Assembly (NCBI RefSeq): GCF_020102855.1
Contig: NZ_JADHZD010000019.1
Coordinates: forward strand, 1 to 64,000
Reading direction: 5' to 3'
DNA from: Nocardioides lacusdianchii
Lineage (GTDB): Bacteria > Actinomycetota > Actinomycetes > Propionibacteriales > Nocardioidaceae
Length of the DNA: 64,000 nt
Each line of letters begins with the position of its first letter. The first letter of the stretch is position 1. A model generated the notes under the pieces. It was not told the origin of the DNA. It ran no database searches and was given only the letters and a program-made list of their open reading frames with translations. Of the stretch, positions 7,266 through 15,535 are shown piece after piece. The translations under genes were made by a program, and so were the position numbers.

Positions 7266-9038
7266 TCACCGGTCGCGCCGACCGGCCTCCGACGGGAGCC
7301 ACACCGTGAAGGTCGTGCCCTCGCCCAGCACCGACTCGACCTCGATGCTGCCGTGGTGGCCGGTGACCACACGCTCGGTGATCGCCAGGCCCAGCCCGGT
7401 GCCGGGTCGCCCGCGCGCCTCGGGCCGCGCCGAGCGGAAGAACGGCGTGAAGACGTCGCCGAGCTCGGCCGCGGCGATGCCGATGCCGGTGTCGGCACAC
7501 GTGAGGCGTACGCCGTCGCGCCCGTCCACGACCTCCGGCGCCAGGCACACGTCGACCCGGCCGCCGTCGGGGGTGTACTTCAGCGCGTTGGACAGCAGGT
7601 TGGTCACCAGGCGCTGCAGGCCCGCGAGCTCTCCCTCGACGACGAGGCCCGAGGTGATGTCGGTGCGCATCTCCAGGCCGCCGAGGGCCGCGGTCGGCGC
7701 GAGGAACTGGCAGCTCTCGCCCACCAGCGCGGAGAGGTCCACGGGCGCCGGGGAGGTGGACCGCTCGGGGTCACTGACGGTGGCGAGCGCCATCAGGTCC
7801 TCGATCATGTCCTCGATCCGCCGGGCGGCGCGGTCCATCGCCTGCACCGACTCGTCGCGCTCATCCTCGTCGGGCTCGAGGGACAGCAGCTCCAGGTTGG
7901 TCCACAGCACGCTCACGGGGTTGCGCAGCTCGTGGGCCAGCGTCATGACCATGTCGCGGCGGTAGTCGTTGGTGGCGCGGAGCTCGGCGTTGAGGGCGCG
8001 CTCGCGCTCCACCAGTCGTGCCTCGAGCAGCAGCCGGGCGATGTCGGAGGCCACGACGCTGGCGGCCATGATCTCGGAGGCGATCCACCGCGGCGCGTCG
8101 GGCGCGCGTCCCATCGCCAGCGTGCCGAGGTAGTCGTCGCCGGCGCCGAAGGGCACCAGCAGGCCCGACCCGAGCCCGTGGGTGTCCAGGAGCCGGGTGA
8201 GCGAGGGCGGGGTCTCGATGGAGTCCTCCTGCATGCTCCACGTCCGCTGCCGCTCGACCACCACGTGCCCGCGCCGGCGCCACTGACGGCGCATCAGGTC
8301 GGTCACCTCGCCGCGGTCCGCCTCGAGCTCGGCGATCACGGTCGCCTCCGAGAGCACGTCGACGGTCGCGACGTCCATCGCGTCCACCATCGCCTCCGAC
8401 AGCGCGGCGAGCAGCTCCTCCTCCCCCAGCCCGGGTCGTACGCTCTCGATGGCGCGCCGCGCCTGGGTGACCATCCGCACCTGCTCGCCGTAGAGCTCGC
8501 GCTCCACGATGCTGATCACGGCCTCGAAGAGCACGCCGGCCTCGGCGTTGATGCAGTCGATGTCGTCGGGCGTCGGGCGCAGGCCGGACAGCGGCTCGTC
8601 GAGGTAGAGAATGCCGCGCAGGTCGCCGTCCTCGTTGAGGAGCATCCGCACCAGCTGGTCGTCGGGGTCCCACCCGTTGGGCAGGCCGGAGGCCGGGACA
8701 TCGGGCCGGTGGCCGAACTCGTCCAGGAAGGCCCGCGTCTCGTCGTCGAGGCGCTCGCCGGGGATGTGGCGCCACCCGCCCATCTCGTGGCCCAGCGTCT
8801 GGATGTGCTCGAGGGCCAGCGGTGAGGCCTCCCCCAGCATCTTCTCGCGGGCGGCGGCGTCCCCGGCGATGGCGACGAACTCGAGGTAGCCGTCGGAGCG
8901 TAGTGCCTCGATCGCCACGACCTTGTGGGCCGTGCGCGTGGCGATGTCCTCCGCGATGGCGTGCAGGACCGCGCGCTGGGCGTCGTTGCCCCAGGCGCGT
9001 CCTCGAGGGTGTACGTACGCCCCGCCGTCTTCCCTCAC
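7266..9038 (-). CDS. GAF-type sensor histidine kinase, second paralog
   Basis: A 590-residue soluble histidine kinase of the same design as its neighbour. The N-termini align closely (both have RAWGNDAQRA- or DLSWGDARARA-like openings, then VVAIEALRSDGYLEFVAIAGD against VCAIEVVRPKGLLEFVAIYGD, and later LYLDEPLSGLR against LYLDVPSDLR). The phospho-acceptor is H369 in LAHELRNP; the catalytic domain has NLLSNALKYT, DTGIGI and GTGLGLA. No membrane segment is visible. About 114 bp separate the two kinase genes, so they could be co-transcribed from the promoter region upstream of 9038, which is shared with the divergent acyl-CoA dehydrogenase. The pair most likely arose by tandem duplication. Confidence 0.88.
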   Translation of the reverse strand: MREDGGAYVHPRGRAWGNDAQRAVLHAIAEDIATRTAHKVVAIEALRSDGYLEFVAIAGDAAAREKMLGEASPLALEHIQTLGHEMGGWRHIPGERLDDETRAFLDEFGHRPDVPASGLPNGWDPDDQLVRMLLNEDGDLRGILYLDEPLSGLRPTPDDIDCINAEAGVLFEAVISIVERELYGEQVRMVTQARRAIESVRPGLGEEELLAALSEAMVDAMDVATVDVLSEATVIAELEADRGEVTDLMRRQWRRRGHVVVERQRTWSMQEDSIETPPSLTRLLDTHGLGSGLLVPFGAGDDYLGTLAMGRAPDAPRWIASEIMAASVVASDIARLLLEARLVERERALNAELRATNDYRRDMVMTLAHELRNPVSVLWTNLELLSLEPDEDERDESVQAMDRAARRIEDMIEDLMALATVSDPERSTSPAPVDLSALVGESCQFLAPTAALGGLEMRTDITSGLVVEGELAGLQRLVTNLLSNALKYTPDGGRVDVCLAPEVVDGRDGVRLTCADTGIGIAAAELGDVFTPFFRSARPEARGRPGTGLGLAITERVVTGHHGSIEVESVLGEGTTFTVWLPSEAGRRDR

Positions 9039-9140
9039 GTCCTGCTCCCACCCCGTACGAGCCAGTCGGGGGCGACGTTACGCGCGTGGCGGCTGCCCGG
9101 CAGCAACTTGGGATGTTCGGCGTCGTAGGTGACCCGCGGG

Positions 9141-9146
9141 TAACAT
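9141..9146 (+). promoter_or_regulatory. -10 element of a probable leaderless promoter
   Basis: TAACAT fits the TANNNT consensus and is followed after seven bases by the ATG at 9154, which would leave essentially no 5' leader. No Shine-Dalgarno sequence stands before the ATG. Confidence 0.5.
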
Positions 9147-9153
9147 AGGGCCC

Positions 9154-10299
9154 ATGAAGCGTGAGATCTACGACGAGGACCACGAGGCCTTCCGCGCCTC
9201 GGTCAAGCAGTTCCTGGACCGCGAGGTCACCCCGCACCTGGAGGCGTACGCCGACAACCACGGCCTCGACCGCGCCTTCTGGACCGCCGCGGGCAAGCAG
9301 GGCTTCCTGGGCCTGGAGATCCCCGACGAGTTCGGCGGCTCCGAGGCCGGCGACTACCGCTTCAACGCGGTGCTCACCGAGGAGCTCGCCAAGGTCAACA
9401 TGACTCTTCCGAGCTGCGTGGGCATCCACGCCGACATCACCGTCCCCTACCTGGTGCACCTCACCAACGACGAGCAGAAGGCGCGCTGGCTGCCGGGCTG
9501 CGCGTCGGGCGACATCGTCACCGCGATCGGCATGACCGAGCCCGGTGGCGGATCCGACCTGGCCAACCTCAAGACCACGGCCGTCCGCGACGGCGACGAC
9601 TGGATCCTCAACGGGTCGAAGACCTTCATCACCAACGGCGGCTCCGCCGACATCGTGCTCGTCGCGGCGCGCACCAGCCCGGAGAAGAAGGCGAAGGGCA
9701 TCTCGCTCTTCGCCGTCGACACCACCCTCGACGGCTTCAGCGTCGGCCGCGTGCTCGACAAGGTCGGTCAGGACGAGTCCGACACCGCCGAGCTCGCCTT
9801 CGACAACGTGCGGGTCAGCAACGACGACCTGGTCGGCCCGCTCGACACCGGCTTCATCTCGATGATGCAGTTCCTGCCGCAGGAGCGCCTCGGCTCGGCG
9901 ATCACCAACCTCGCCCACGCCAAGCAGATCCTCGAGGAGACGGTCCAGTACGCCAAGGACCGCCAGGCCTTCGGCCAGCCGATCGGTTCGTTCCAGAACA
10001 CCCAGTTCCTGCTGGCCGACCTCGTCACGCGCGTCGACGTCACCCAGGCCTTCGTGGACCAGTGCGTCATCGCGCACACCAAGGCCGAGCTCACCCCCGT
10101 CGACGCCGCCAAGGCGAAGTGGTGGACCTCTCAGGTGCAGAACGACGTCCTCGACCACTGCGTGCAGGTCCACGGCGGCTACGGCTACATGAACGAGTAC
10201 CGCGTGGCCCGCGCCTGGCGCGACGCCCGCGTGACGAAGATCTGGGCCGGCTCCAACGAGATCATGAAGATGCTGATCGGGCGCGACCTGGGCCTCTGA
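9154..10299 (+). CDS. Acyl-CoA dehydrogenase, LCAD-type active site
   Basis: A 381-residue FAD-dependent acyl-CoA dehydrogenase, the first step of beta-oxidation (acyl-CoA to trans-2-enoyl-CoA, electrons to ETF). The N-terminal helical domain is followed by the FAD/substrate signature GMTEPGGGSD (126-135) and FITNGG (158-163), and a C-terminal helical domain with the QVHGGYGYMNEY block. The usual catalytic glutamate of MCAD-type enzymes (in YEG) is replaced by alanine (IWAGSNE). A glutamate instead sits in LPQERL (E244), where long-chain acyl-CoA dehydrogenase has its base. A long or branched-chain substrate is therefore likelier than a medium straight chain. It is transcribed divergently from the kinases. 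Confidence 0.92.
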   Translation: MKREIYDEDHEAFRASVKQFLDREVTPHLEAYADNHGLDRAFWTAAGKQGFLGLEIPDEFGGSEAGDYRFNAVLTEELAKVNMTLPSCVGIHADITVPYLVHLTNDEQKARWLPGCASGDIVTAIGMTEPGGGSDLANLKTTAVRDGDDWILNGSKTFITNGGSADIVLVAARTSPEKKAKGISLFAVDTTLDGFSVGRVLDKVGQDESDTAELAFDNVRVSNDDLVGPLDTGFISMMQFLPQERLGSAITNLAHAKQILEETVQYAKDRQAFGQPIGSFQNTQFLLADLVTRVDVTQAFVDQCVIAHTKAELTPVDAAKAKWWTSQVQNDVLDHCVQVHGGYGYMNEYRVARAWRDARVTKIWAGSNEIMKMLIGRDLGL

Positions 10300-10352
10300 G
10301 CACAGCCTCACCTTCGTTGCGCGGCACCGGTCGCAGGGCGAGGATCGGAGAC

Positions 10353-11087
10353 GTGAGCCTGGAGATCGGAACCGACGAAGAGCCGCAGCACTTCCACGAC
10401 GACATGGGCGACGACGTGGGGGCGCGGCTCAACTGGCTGCGCGCGGCGGTGCTGGGCGCCAACGACGGCATCGTGTCGACCGCCGGCGTGGTGATGGGCG
10501 TCGCCGGCGCCACCGACGACAGCGGCGCGATCGTGATCGCCGGCATCGCCGCCCTGACGGCGGGCGCGCTGAGCATGGGCACCGGCGAGTACGTCTCGGT
10601 GAGCACCCAGCGCGACTCGGAGAAGTCGCTCCTCGCCCTCGAGGCACGCGAGCTCGAGCGGATGCCGGAGACCGAGCAGTCCGAGCTGGCCCGGATGTAC
10701 GAGGACAAGGGCCTCTCCCGCGCGACCGCCGAGCGCGTCGCCGCGGAGCTGACCGAGAAGGACGCGCTGCGCGCGCACGCGGACATCGAGTTCGGCATCG
10801 ACCCCGACAACCTGACCAACCCGTGGCACGCGGCCTGGGCCTCGATGATCGCGTTCACGATCGGTGCGCTGCTGCCTCTCCTGATCGTGGCCTTCGTGCC
10901 CGACGGCGTACGCATCCTCGTCACGGTGCTCAGCGTCGTCGCCGCGCTCGCGCTGACCGGCTTCGTCAGCGCACGCATCGGCTACAGCCCGCGCCTGCCC
11001 GCCGTGGTCCGCAACGTGTCGGGCGGCCTGCTCGCGATGGGCGTGACCTACGCGATCGGCATGCTCGCCGGCACGCAGCTGGGCTGA
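10353..11087 (+). CDS. VIT/CCC1-family iron or manganese transporter
   Basis: A 244-residue member of the vacuolar iron transporter (VIT1/CCC1) family. The start is a GTG at 10353 with an upstream GGAG-like site. Membrane segments are visible at about 25-80 (LGANDGIVSTAGVVMGVAGA, then IVIAGIAALTAGALSMGTGEYVSV) and in three C-terminal hydrophobic stretches. A cytosolic acidic/helical loop with many Glu residues (ALEARELERMPETEQSELARMY) separates them, as in the metal-binding domain of the family. It should export or sequester Fe2+ or Mn2+. It follows the dehydrogenase gene by 53 bp and converges on the lacI-type gene with only 18 bp between. Confidence 0.85.
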   Translation: MSLEIGTDEEPQHFHDDMGDDVGARLNWLRAAVLGANDGIVSTAGVVMGVAGATDDSGAIVIAGIAALTAGALSMGTGEYVSVSTQRDSEKSLLALEARELERMPETEQSELARMYEDKGLSRATAERVAAELTEKDALRAHADIEFGIDPDNLTNPWHAAWASMIAFTIGALLPLLIVAFVPDGVRILVTVLSVVAALALTGFVSARIGYSPRLPAVVRNVSGGLLAMGVTYAIGMLAGTQLG

Positions 11088-11105
11088 CGCCCCGGACCGT
11101 ACGCG

Positions 11106-12119
11106 TCAGGCCGGCACCGGCCCGGTGGAGCTGCGCATGATGAGCTCGGGCGCGAAGAGGTACTCCCGCGACGCCACGGGGTCGCCGCCGATGGCGTCCG
11201 CGAGCGCTGCCACGGCAGTGCCGCCCATCGACGCGACCGGCTGGCGAACGGTGGTGAGCGGGGGGTCGAGGAAGGCCACCAGGGGCGAGTCGTCGAAGCC
11301 GACCACCGAGACGTCACCGGGCACGGTGAGGCCCTCGGCACGGGCGGCGCGGATCGCGCCGATGGCCATCATGTCCGAGCCGCAGACGACGGCCGTCGCC
11401 CCCTGCTCGAGCAGCTGGGTGGTCGCCGCGGCACCGCCCTCGACGGAGAAGATCGTCTCCGCGATCCAGCTGCGCGCCTCGGCCTCGGGGAGCCCGAGGT
11501 GGCGTCGCAGCGCTGCGACGAAGCCCTCGTGCTTGCGGGCCGATGGCATGAAGCGTGCCGGCCCGATGGCCAGGCCGATCCTGCGGTGGCCGAGGTGGCA
11601 GAGGTGGGAGACGGCGATGTCCATGGCGACCCGGTCGTCGGCGGAGACGAAGGGCGCGTCGATGCCGTCGACGTAGCCGTTGATGAAGACGACGGGCAGG
11701 CCCCGCTCGAGCAGGACGCGGTAGCGGTCGTGGTCGGCGCGGGTGTCGGCGTGCTTTCCGGAGACGAAGATGATCCCGGCGACGCCGTGGTCGAGCAACG
11801 ACTCGACGTACTCGTCCTCCGACAGGCTCCCTGGCGACTGGGTGCACAGCACGGGCGTGAAGCGCCGCCGCGCCAGGGCGTCCTCGATGACCTGCGCGAA
11901 GGCCGGGAAGATGGGGTTCTCGAGCTCGGGCACCACCAGGCCGACGAGGCCGGCGCTGCGCTGGCGCAGGTGGGTGGGGCGCTCGTAGCCGAGCACGTCG
12001 AGGGCCGTGATCACCGCCTGCCGGGTGCTCTCGCTGACGCCGGGCTTGGAGTTGAGCACACGGCTGACGGTGGCCTCGCTGACGCGAGCCTCCGCAGCGA
12101 TCTGGGCCAGCGTTGCCAT
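11106..12119 (-). CDS. LacI-family transcriptional regulator
   Basis: A 337-residue LacI/GalR repressor. The N-terminal HTH is clear (ATLAQIAAEARVSEATVSRV, then LN hinge helix), followed by a periplasmic-binding-like sensor domain (GLVGLVVPELENPIFPAFAQ ... VSVVGFDDSPLVAFLDPPLTTVRQP). The ATG at 12119 places the HTH at the very N-terminus, as usual for the family, so the longer frame starting further upstream is rejected. It is divergent from the sugar-binding protein gene, and the intergenic region holds a 21-bp interrupted palindrome suited to it as operator. It most likely represses the ABC transporter genes until the imported sugar binds. Confidence 0.92.
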   Translation of the reverse strand: MATLAQIAAEARVSEATVSRVLNSKPGVSESTRQAVITALDVLGYERPTHLRQRSAGLVGLVVPELENPIFPAFAQVIEDALARRRFTPVLCTQSPGSLSEDEYVESLLDHGVAGIIFVSGKHADTRADHDRYRVLLERGLPVVFINGYVDGIDAPFVSADDRVAMDIAVSHLCHLGHRRIGLAIGPARFMPSARKHEGFVAALRRHLGLPEAEARSWIAETIFSVEGGAAATTQLLEQGATAVVCGSDMMAIGAIRAARAEGLTVPGDVSVVGFDDSPLVAFLDPPLTTVRQPVASMGGTAVAALADAIGGDPVASREYLFAPELIMRSSTGPVPA

Positions 12120-12145
12120 GGCGACATGAAAGCACCCTGCGCAAC

Positions 12146-12166
12146 CCTTGCACATGCATTGCAAGG
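12146..12166. promoter_or_regulatory. Probable LacI-family operator
   Basis: CCTTGCA and TGCAAGG form a perfect 7-bp inverted repeat separated by CATGCAT. It lies between the divergent lacI-type gene and the ABC transporter genes, just upstream of the predicted -35 of the latter, so a bound repressor could block both promoters. The binding protein is inferred from position. Confidence 0.6.
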
Positions 12167-12168
12167 TC

Positions 12169-12197
12169 TTTCAGAATCTGCATGCTCTTGCTAATCT
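12169..12197 (+). promoter_or_regulatory. Predicted promoter of the sugar ABC transporter
   Basis: TTTCAG (12169-12174) and TAATCT (12192-12197) are spaced 17 bp apart and could serve as -35 and -10. The proposed operator ends three bases before the -35. An AGGAGA ribosome binding site lies just before the ATG at 12253. Confidence 0.45.
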
Positions 12198-12252
12198 TCG
12201 GTGACCGTCATCACAGCGCCCCGCCCGGGCGCGCATTCACCAGGAGAAATCG

Positions 12253-13557
12253 ATGCGTCGATCCACCGCCGGCACCACCGGCATCGCCGTCGCCGCCCTC
12301 GCCCTCACGCTCGCAGCGTGCGGCAGCGACGGCGGCGACTCCGACACCAGCAGCAGCGACGCAGGCGGCGCCTCGGGCGACCTCAGCGCTGAGCTGACCT
12401 GGTGGGACACCTCGGACGCCACCAATGAGGCGCCCGCCTACGACGAGCTGATCAAGAAGTTCAACGAGGAGTACCCCGACGTCACGATCAACCACGAGAC
12501 CGTGCCGTTCGACCAGACGCAGAACAAGTTCAAGACGGCGGCCGAGTCCGGCTCCGGGGCGCCGGACATCCTGCGGGCGGAGGTCGCCTGGACCCCGGAG
12601 TTCGCCTCGCTCGGCTACCTCTACGCCCTCGACGGCACCGCCGCGCTGGAGAACAACTTCCTGGAGACGCCGCTCTCGAGCAACGTCTACGAGGACAAGA
12701 CCTACGGCGTCCCGCAGGTCACCGACACCCTCGGCCTGATGTACAACAAGGCCCTCTTCGAGAAGGCCGGCCTCGACCCCGAAGCCCCGCCGACCACGTG
12801 GGACGAGGTCCGCGAGGCGGCCAAGACCCTCAAGAGCGAGGCGGGGGTCGACGGCATCTACCTCAACTCCGGCGGCTACTTCCTCCTGCCGTTCCTCTAC
12901 GGCGAGGGCGCCGACCTCGTCGACAGCGAGGCGCAGGAGATCACCGTCAACAGCCCCGAGGCCGCAGCCGGCATCGACGTCGCTGCCAGCATGGTCGAGG
13001 ACGGCACGGCCGTGAAGCCCACGGCCAACGACCCCTACGGCACGATGATGACCCTGTTCAAGGAGCAGAAGGTCGCGATGATCATCAACGGCCCGTGGGA
13101 GGTCGCCGGCATCAGCGACGACCCGAACTTCGGTGGCATCGAGAACCTCGGTGTCGCGCCCGTCCCCGCCGGCAGCGCCGGCCAGGGCGCCCCGGTGGGC
13201 GGCCACAACTACGTCGTCTACTCCGGCATGGACGACGAGAAGGCCGAGGCCGCCGCGGCCTTCATCGCCTTCATGAGCTCCGCCGAGTCCGAGGCCTTCA
13301 TCGCCGACGAGCTCGGCCTGCTGCCCGGCAACGCCGACTCCTACGACATGGTGACCAACGAGCGGGTGGCCCTGTGGGCCGACGCGATGGAGGTCGCGCA
13401 GCCGCGTCCGTGGATCCCCGAGGGCGGCCAGTTCTTCGCCGCGCTCGACACGATGGCGACCGAGGTGCTCATCCAGGGCAAGCCCGCCCAGGGCGCGCTG
13501 GACAAGGCCGCCGACACCTACAAGAGCGACGTCGTCCCGGACTACTCGCTCCAGTGA
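12253..13557 (+). CDS. Sugar ABC transporter substrate-binding lipoprotein
   Basis: A 434-residue extracytoplasmic solute-binding protein of the carbohydrate (MalE-like, family 1) type. The signal sequence ends in the lipobox LAAC (cysteine about position 23) followed by an Asp/Ser/Gly-rich linker. The mature domain starts LTWWDTSDATNEAPAYDEL and contains typical landmarks such as FKTAAESGSGAPDI, YGVPQVTDTLGLMYNKALF and NGPWEVAGI. It delivers an oligosaccharide or related sugar to the two permeases encoded downstream. No glycosidase is in the cluster, so the sugar cannot be deduced. A very strong GC hairpin follows the gene and probably keeps binding-protein mRNA in excess over permease mRNA. 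Confidence 0.92.
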   Translation: MRRSTAGTTGIAVAALALTLAACGSDGGDSDTSSSDAGGASGDLSAELTWWDTSDATNEAPAYDELIKKFNEEYPDVTINHETVPFDQTQNKFKTAAESGSGAPDILRAEVAWTPEFASLGYLYALDGTAALENNFLETPLSSNVYEDKTYGVPQVTDTLGLMYNKALFEKAGLDPEAPPTTWDEVREAAKTLKSEAGVDGIYLNSGGYFLLPFLYGEGADLVDSEAQEITVNSPEAAAGIDVAASMVEDGTAVKPTANDPYGTMMTLFKEQKVAMIINGPWEVAGISDDPNFGGIENLGVAPVPAGSAGQGAPVGGHNYVVYSGMDDEKAEAAAAFIAFMSSAESEAFIADELGLLPGNADSYDMVTNERVALWADAMEVAQPRPWIPEGGQFFAALDTMATEVLIQGKPAQGALDKAADTYKSDVVPDYSLQ

Positions 13558-13575
13558 CACCCCGCTGAGCCCGAG

Positions 13576-13606
13576 CGGCCGGCCCCGGCACCCCCGGGGC
13601 CGGCCG
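13576..13606 (+). terminator. Intergenic hairpin between binding protein and permease genes
   Basis: A perfect 13-bp stem (13576-13588 with 13594-13606, CGGCCGGCCCCGG and its complement) closes a CACCC loop. There is no T-run after it, so partial termination or mRNA 3'-end stabilisation inside the operon is likelier than complete termination. Confidence 0.6.
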
Positions 13607-13664
13607 TTCGTCCCAGCCCCCCCGGTCCCGACCCGCACCACCTCTCGACGACGGAGACAGTCAG

Positions 13665-14612
13665 TTGCGCAAGAGCTTCGACAAGCACTGGTACGCGTGG
13701 GCCATGGTGCTGCCCACCGTGGTGGTGCTCGGCGTCCTGGTCTTCTACCCCCTCGTGCAGGGGGTGTGGCAGTCGTTCACCGACCTGAACGAGTCCAACC
13801 AGCGCGAGGAGATCTGCACCAGGATCCTCGGCGGCGCGGAGACGTGCGAGCCGAACCCCGACGCCGCGAGGTTCGTCGGCCTCGACAACTACGTCGACAT
13901 CCTCACCGGCGCGCAGGGCAGCTTCTGGCTCCAGCTCACCAACACCCTCGTGTGGACACTGGCCTGCGTCACGCTGCACTACGGGATCGGCCTGGGCCTG
14001 GCCGTCATCCTCAACCGCAACTTCCGCTTCCGCGGCTTCTACCGCGTCGCGCTGATCCTGCCGTGGGCGGTGCCGTCCTTCGTCGCGGCCTTCGCCTGGC
14101 GCTTCATCTTCGACGAGCGCTTCGGCATCATCAACGGCGTGCTGCGCGCCGTCGGCATCGATCCGGTGTCGTGGTTCGAGCAGCGCTGGACCTCGCTGTT
14201 CACCGCCATCGTGGCCAACGTCTGGCTCGGCGTGCCGTTCATGATGGTCGCCCTGCTCGGCGGCCTCCAGTCGATCAACGGCGACCTCTACGAGGCGGCC
14301 GAGATCGACGGGGCCACCCCGTGGCAGCGCTTCGTCAACATCACCCTCCCGGGCCTGCGCCCGGTGTCGTCCACCGTGATCCTGCTCGGCACCATCTGGA
14401 CCTTCAACATGTTCCCGATCATCTACTTCGTCACCCGCGGGCAGCCGGCCGGCTCGACCGAGATCCTGGTGACCGGCGCCTACCGGGCGGCCTTCGAGGG
14501 CATCCGCGACTACTCGCTCGCGGCCACCTACGGCGTACTGATCCTGTCGATCCTCGTCGTCTACGCCAGCGCCTACAAGCGCATGCTGGCCAAGCAGGGA
14601 GAGGTGTTCTGA
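13665..14612 (+). CDS. Sugar ABC transporter permease (MalF-type)
   Basis: A 315-residue inner-membrane permease with about six transmembrane helices (first WAMVLPTVVVLGVLVFYPLV). The cytoplasmic EAA loop that docks the ATPase reads YEAAEIDGATPWQRFVNITLPG. A cysteine-containing insertion (CTRILGGAETCEP, about 45-60) lies in the first extracytoplasmic loop. The start appears to be a TTG at 13665, preceded by ACGGAGAC; no ATG or GTG gives a better N-terminus. Its TGA overlaps the start of the second permease (TGATG), so the two subunits are translationally coupled. Confidence 0.9.
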   Translation: MRKSFDKHWYAWAMVLPTVVVLGVLVFYPLVQGVWQSFTDLNESNQREEICTRILGGAETCEPNPDAARFVGLDNYVDILTGAQGSFWLQLTNTLVWTLACVTLHYGIGLGLAVILNRNFRFRGFYRVALILPWAVPSFVAAFAWRFIFDERFGIINGVLRAVGIDPVSWFEQRWTSLFTAIVANVWLGVPFMMVALLGGLQSINGDLYEAAEIDGATPWQRFVNITLPGLRPVSSTVILLGTIWTFNMFPIIYFVTRGQPAGSTEILVTGAYRAAFEGIRDYSLAATYGVLILSILVVYASAYKRMLAKQGEVF

Positions 14613-15523
14613 TGACCACGATGCCCCCGGCCGCCGTGGCCGCCGACCCCGTCGAGACCGTCGCCGGCACGCGTACGCCGCTCCCGCGCCGCCGACGCGA
14701 GCGCTCGGTCGCAGCCAGCATCGCGCTGCACGGCACGCTCGTCGTCGCGACCTTCATCGCGCTCTTCCCGATCCTGTGGGTCGTGCTGAGCTCGATCAAG
14801 CCCGCCAGCGAGATCCGCCGCACCGAGGTCGAGCTCTTCTCCAGCCCGACCCTCGACAACTACCGCCGGCTCCTGACCGAGACCGACTTCCCGACCTGGT
14901 TCGCCAACTCGGTGGTCGTGGCGGCCTTCACGATGGTCATCGGCATCGCGATGTCGGCGACCGCGGGCTACGCGCTGAGCCGCTTCAACTTCCCCGGCAA
15001 GCGCGGCCTGATGTGGGTCTTCCTGCTGACCCAGATGTTCCCGGTGGCGATCCTGATCGTGCCGATCTACACGATCATGGCCAACCTCGGGCTGATCGAC
15101 ACCAAGCTGTCGCTGATCATCGCCTACTGCACGGTGGCCGTGCCGTTCTGCGCGTGGATGCTGCGGGGCTACTTCGACACCATCCCCCGCGAGCTCGACG
15201 AGGCCGCCGCGCTGGACGGGCTCGGCCCCTTCAGCACCTTCTGGCGGATCATCCTGCCGCTGGCCCGCCCGGGCCTCGCGGTGACGGCGTTCTACACGTT
15301 CCTCACCGCGTGGGGTGAGGTGGCGTACGCCATCGCCTTCATGCAGGGCAGCGACCACTACACGCTCGGCGCCGGCCTCCAGCAGTTCGTCCCGCAGTTC
15401 AGCCCCCGGTGGGAGCTGCTGACCGCGGGCGCGGTGCTCATCACGGTGCCGGCCGCGATCGTGTTCTTCTTCGCCCAGCGCCACCTGGTCGCGGGGCTGA
15501 CCGCGGGCGGCACGAAGGGCTGA
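14612..15523 (+). CDS. Sugar ABC transporter permease (MalG-type)
   Basis: A 303-residue permease, partner of the preceding one. The N-terminus is a cytoplasmic Arg/Pro-rich tail (TPLPRRRRERS), then six hydrophobic segments. The EAA loop is RELDEAAALDGLGPFSTFW, with the conserved glycine. Start ATG at 14612 overlaps the previous stop. No ATPase gene follows, so the transporter probably borrows a shared MsiK-type ATPase encoded elsewhere, as is usual for actinobacterial sugar importers. It converges on pntB; both stop codons lie in an 18-bp palindrome. Confidence 0.9.
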   Translation: MTTMPPAAVAADPVETVAGTRTPLPRRRRERSVAASIALHGTLVVATFIALFPILWVVLSSIKPASEIRRTEVELFSSPTLDNYRRLLTETDFPTWFANSVVVAAFTMVIGIAMSATAGYALSRFNFPGKRGLMWVFLLTQMFPVAILIVPIYTIMANLGLIDTKLSLIIAYCTVAVPFCAWMLRGYFDTIPRELDEAAALDGLGPFSTFWRIILPLARPGLAVTAFYTFLTAWGEVAYAIAFMQGSDHYTLGAGLQQFVPQFSPRWELLTAGAVLITVPAAIVFFFAQRHLVAGLTAGGTKG

Positions 15524-15535
15524 GGCGCCTCAGCC
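15518..15535. terminator. Palindrome carrying both stop codons of convergent genes
   Basis: GGCTGAGGCGCCTCAGCC is a perfect 18-bp palindrome that contains the TGA of the permease gene (15521-15523) and, on the other strand, the TGA of pntB (15530-15532). It could help end transcription in both directions, though it lacks a T-tract. Confidence 0.4.
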
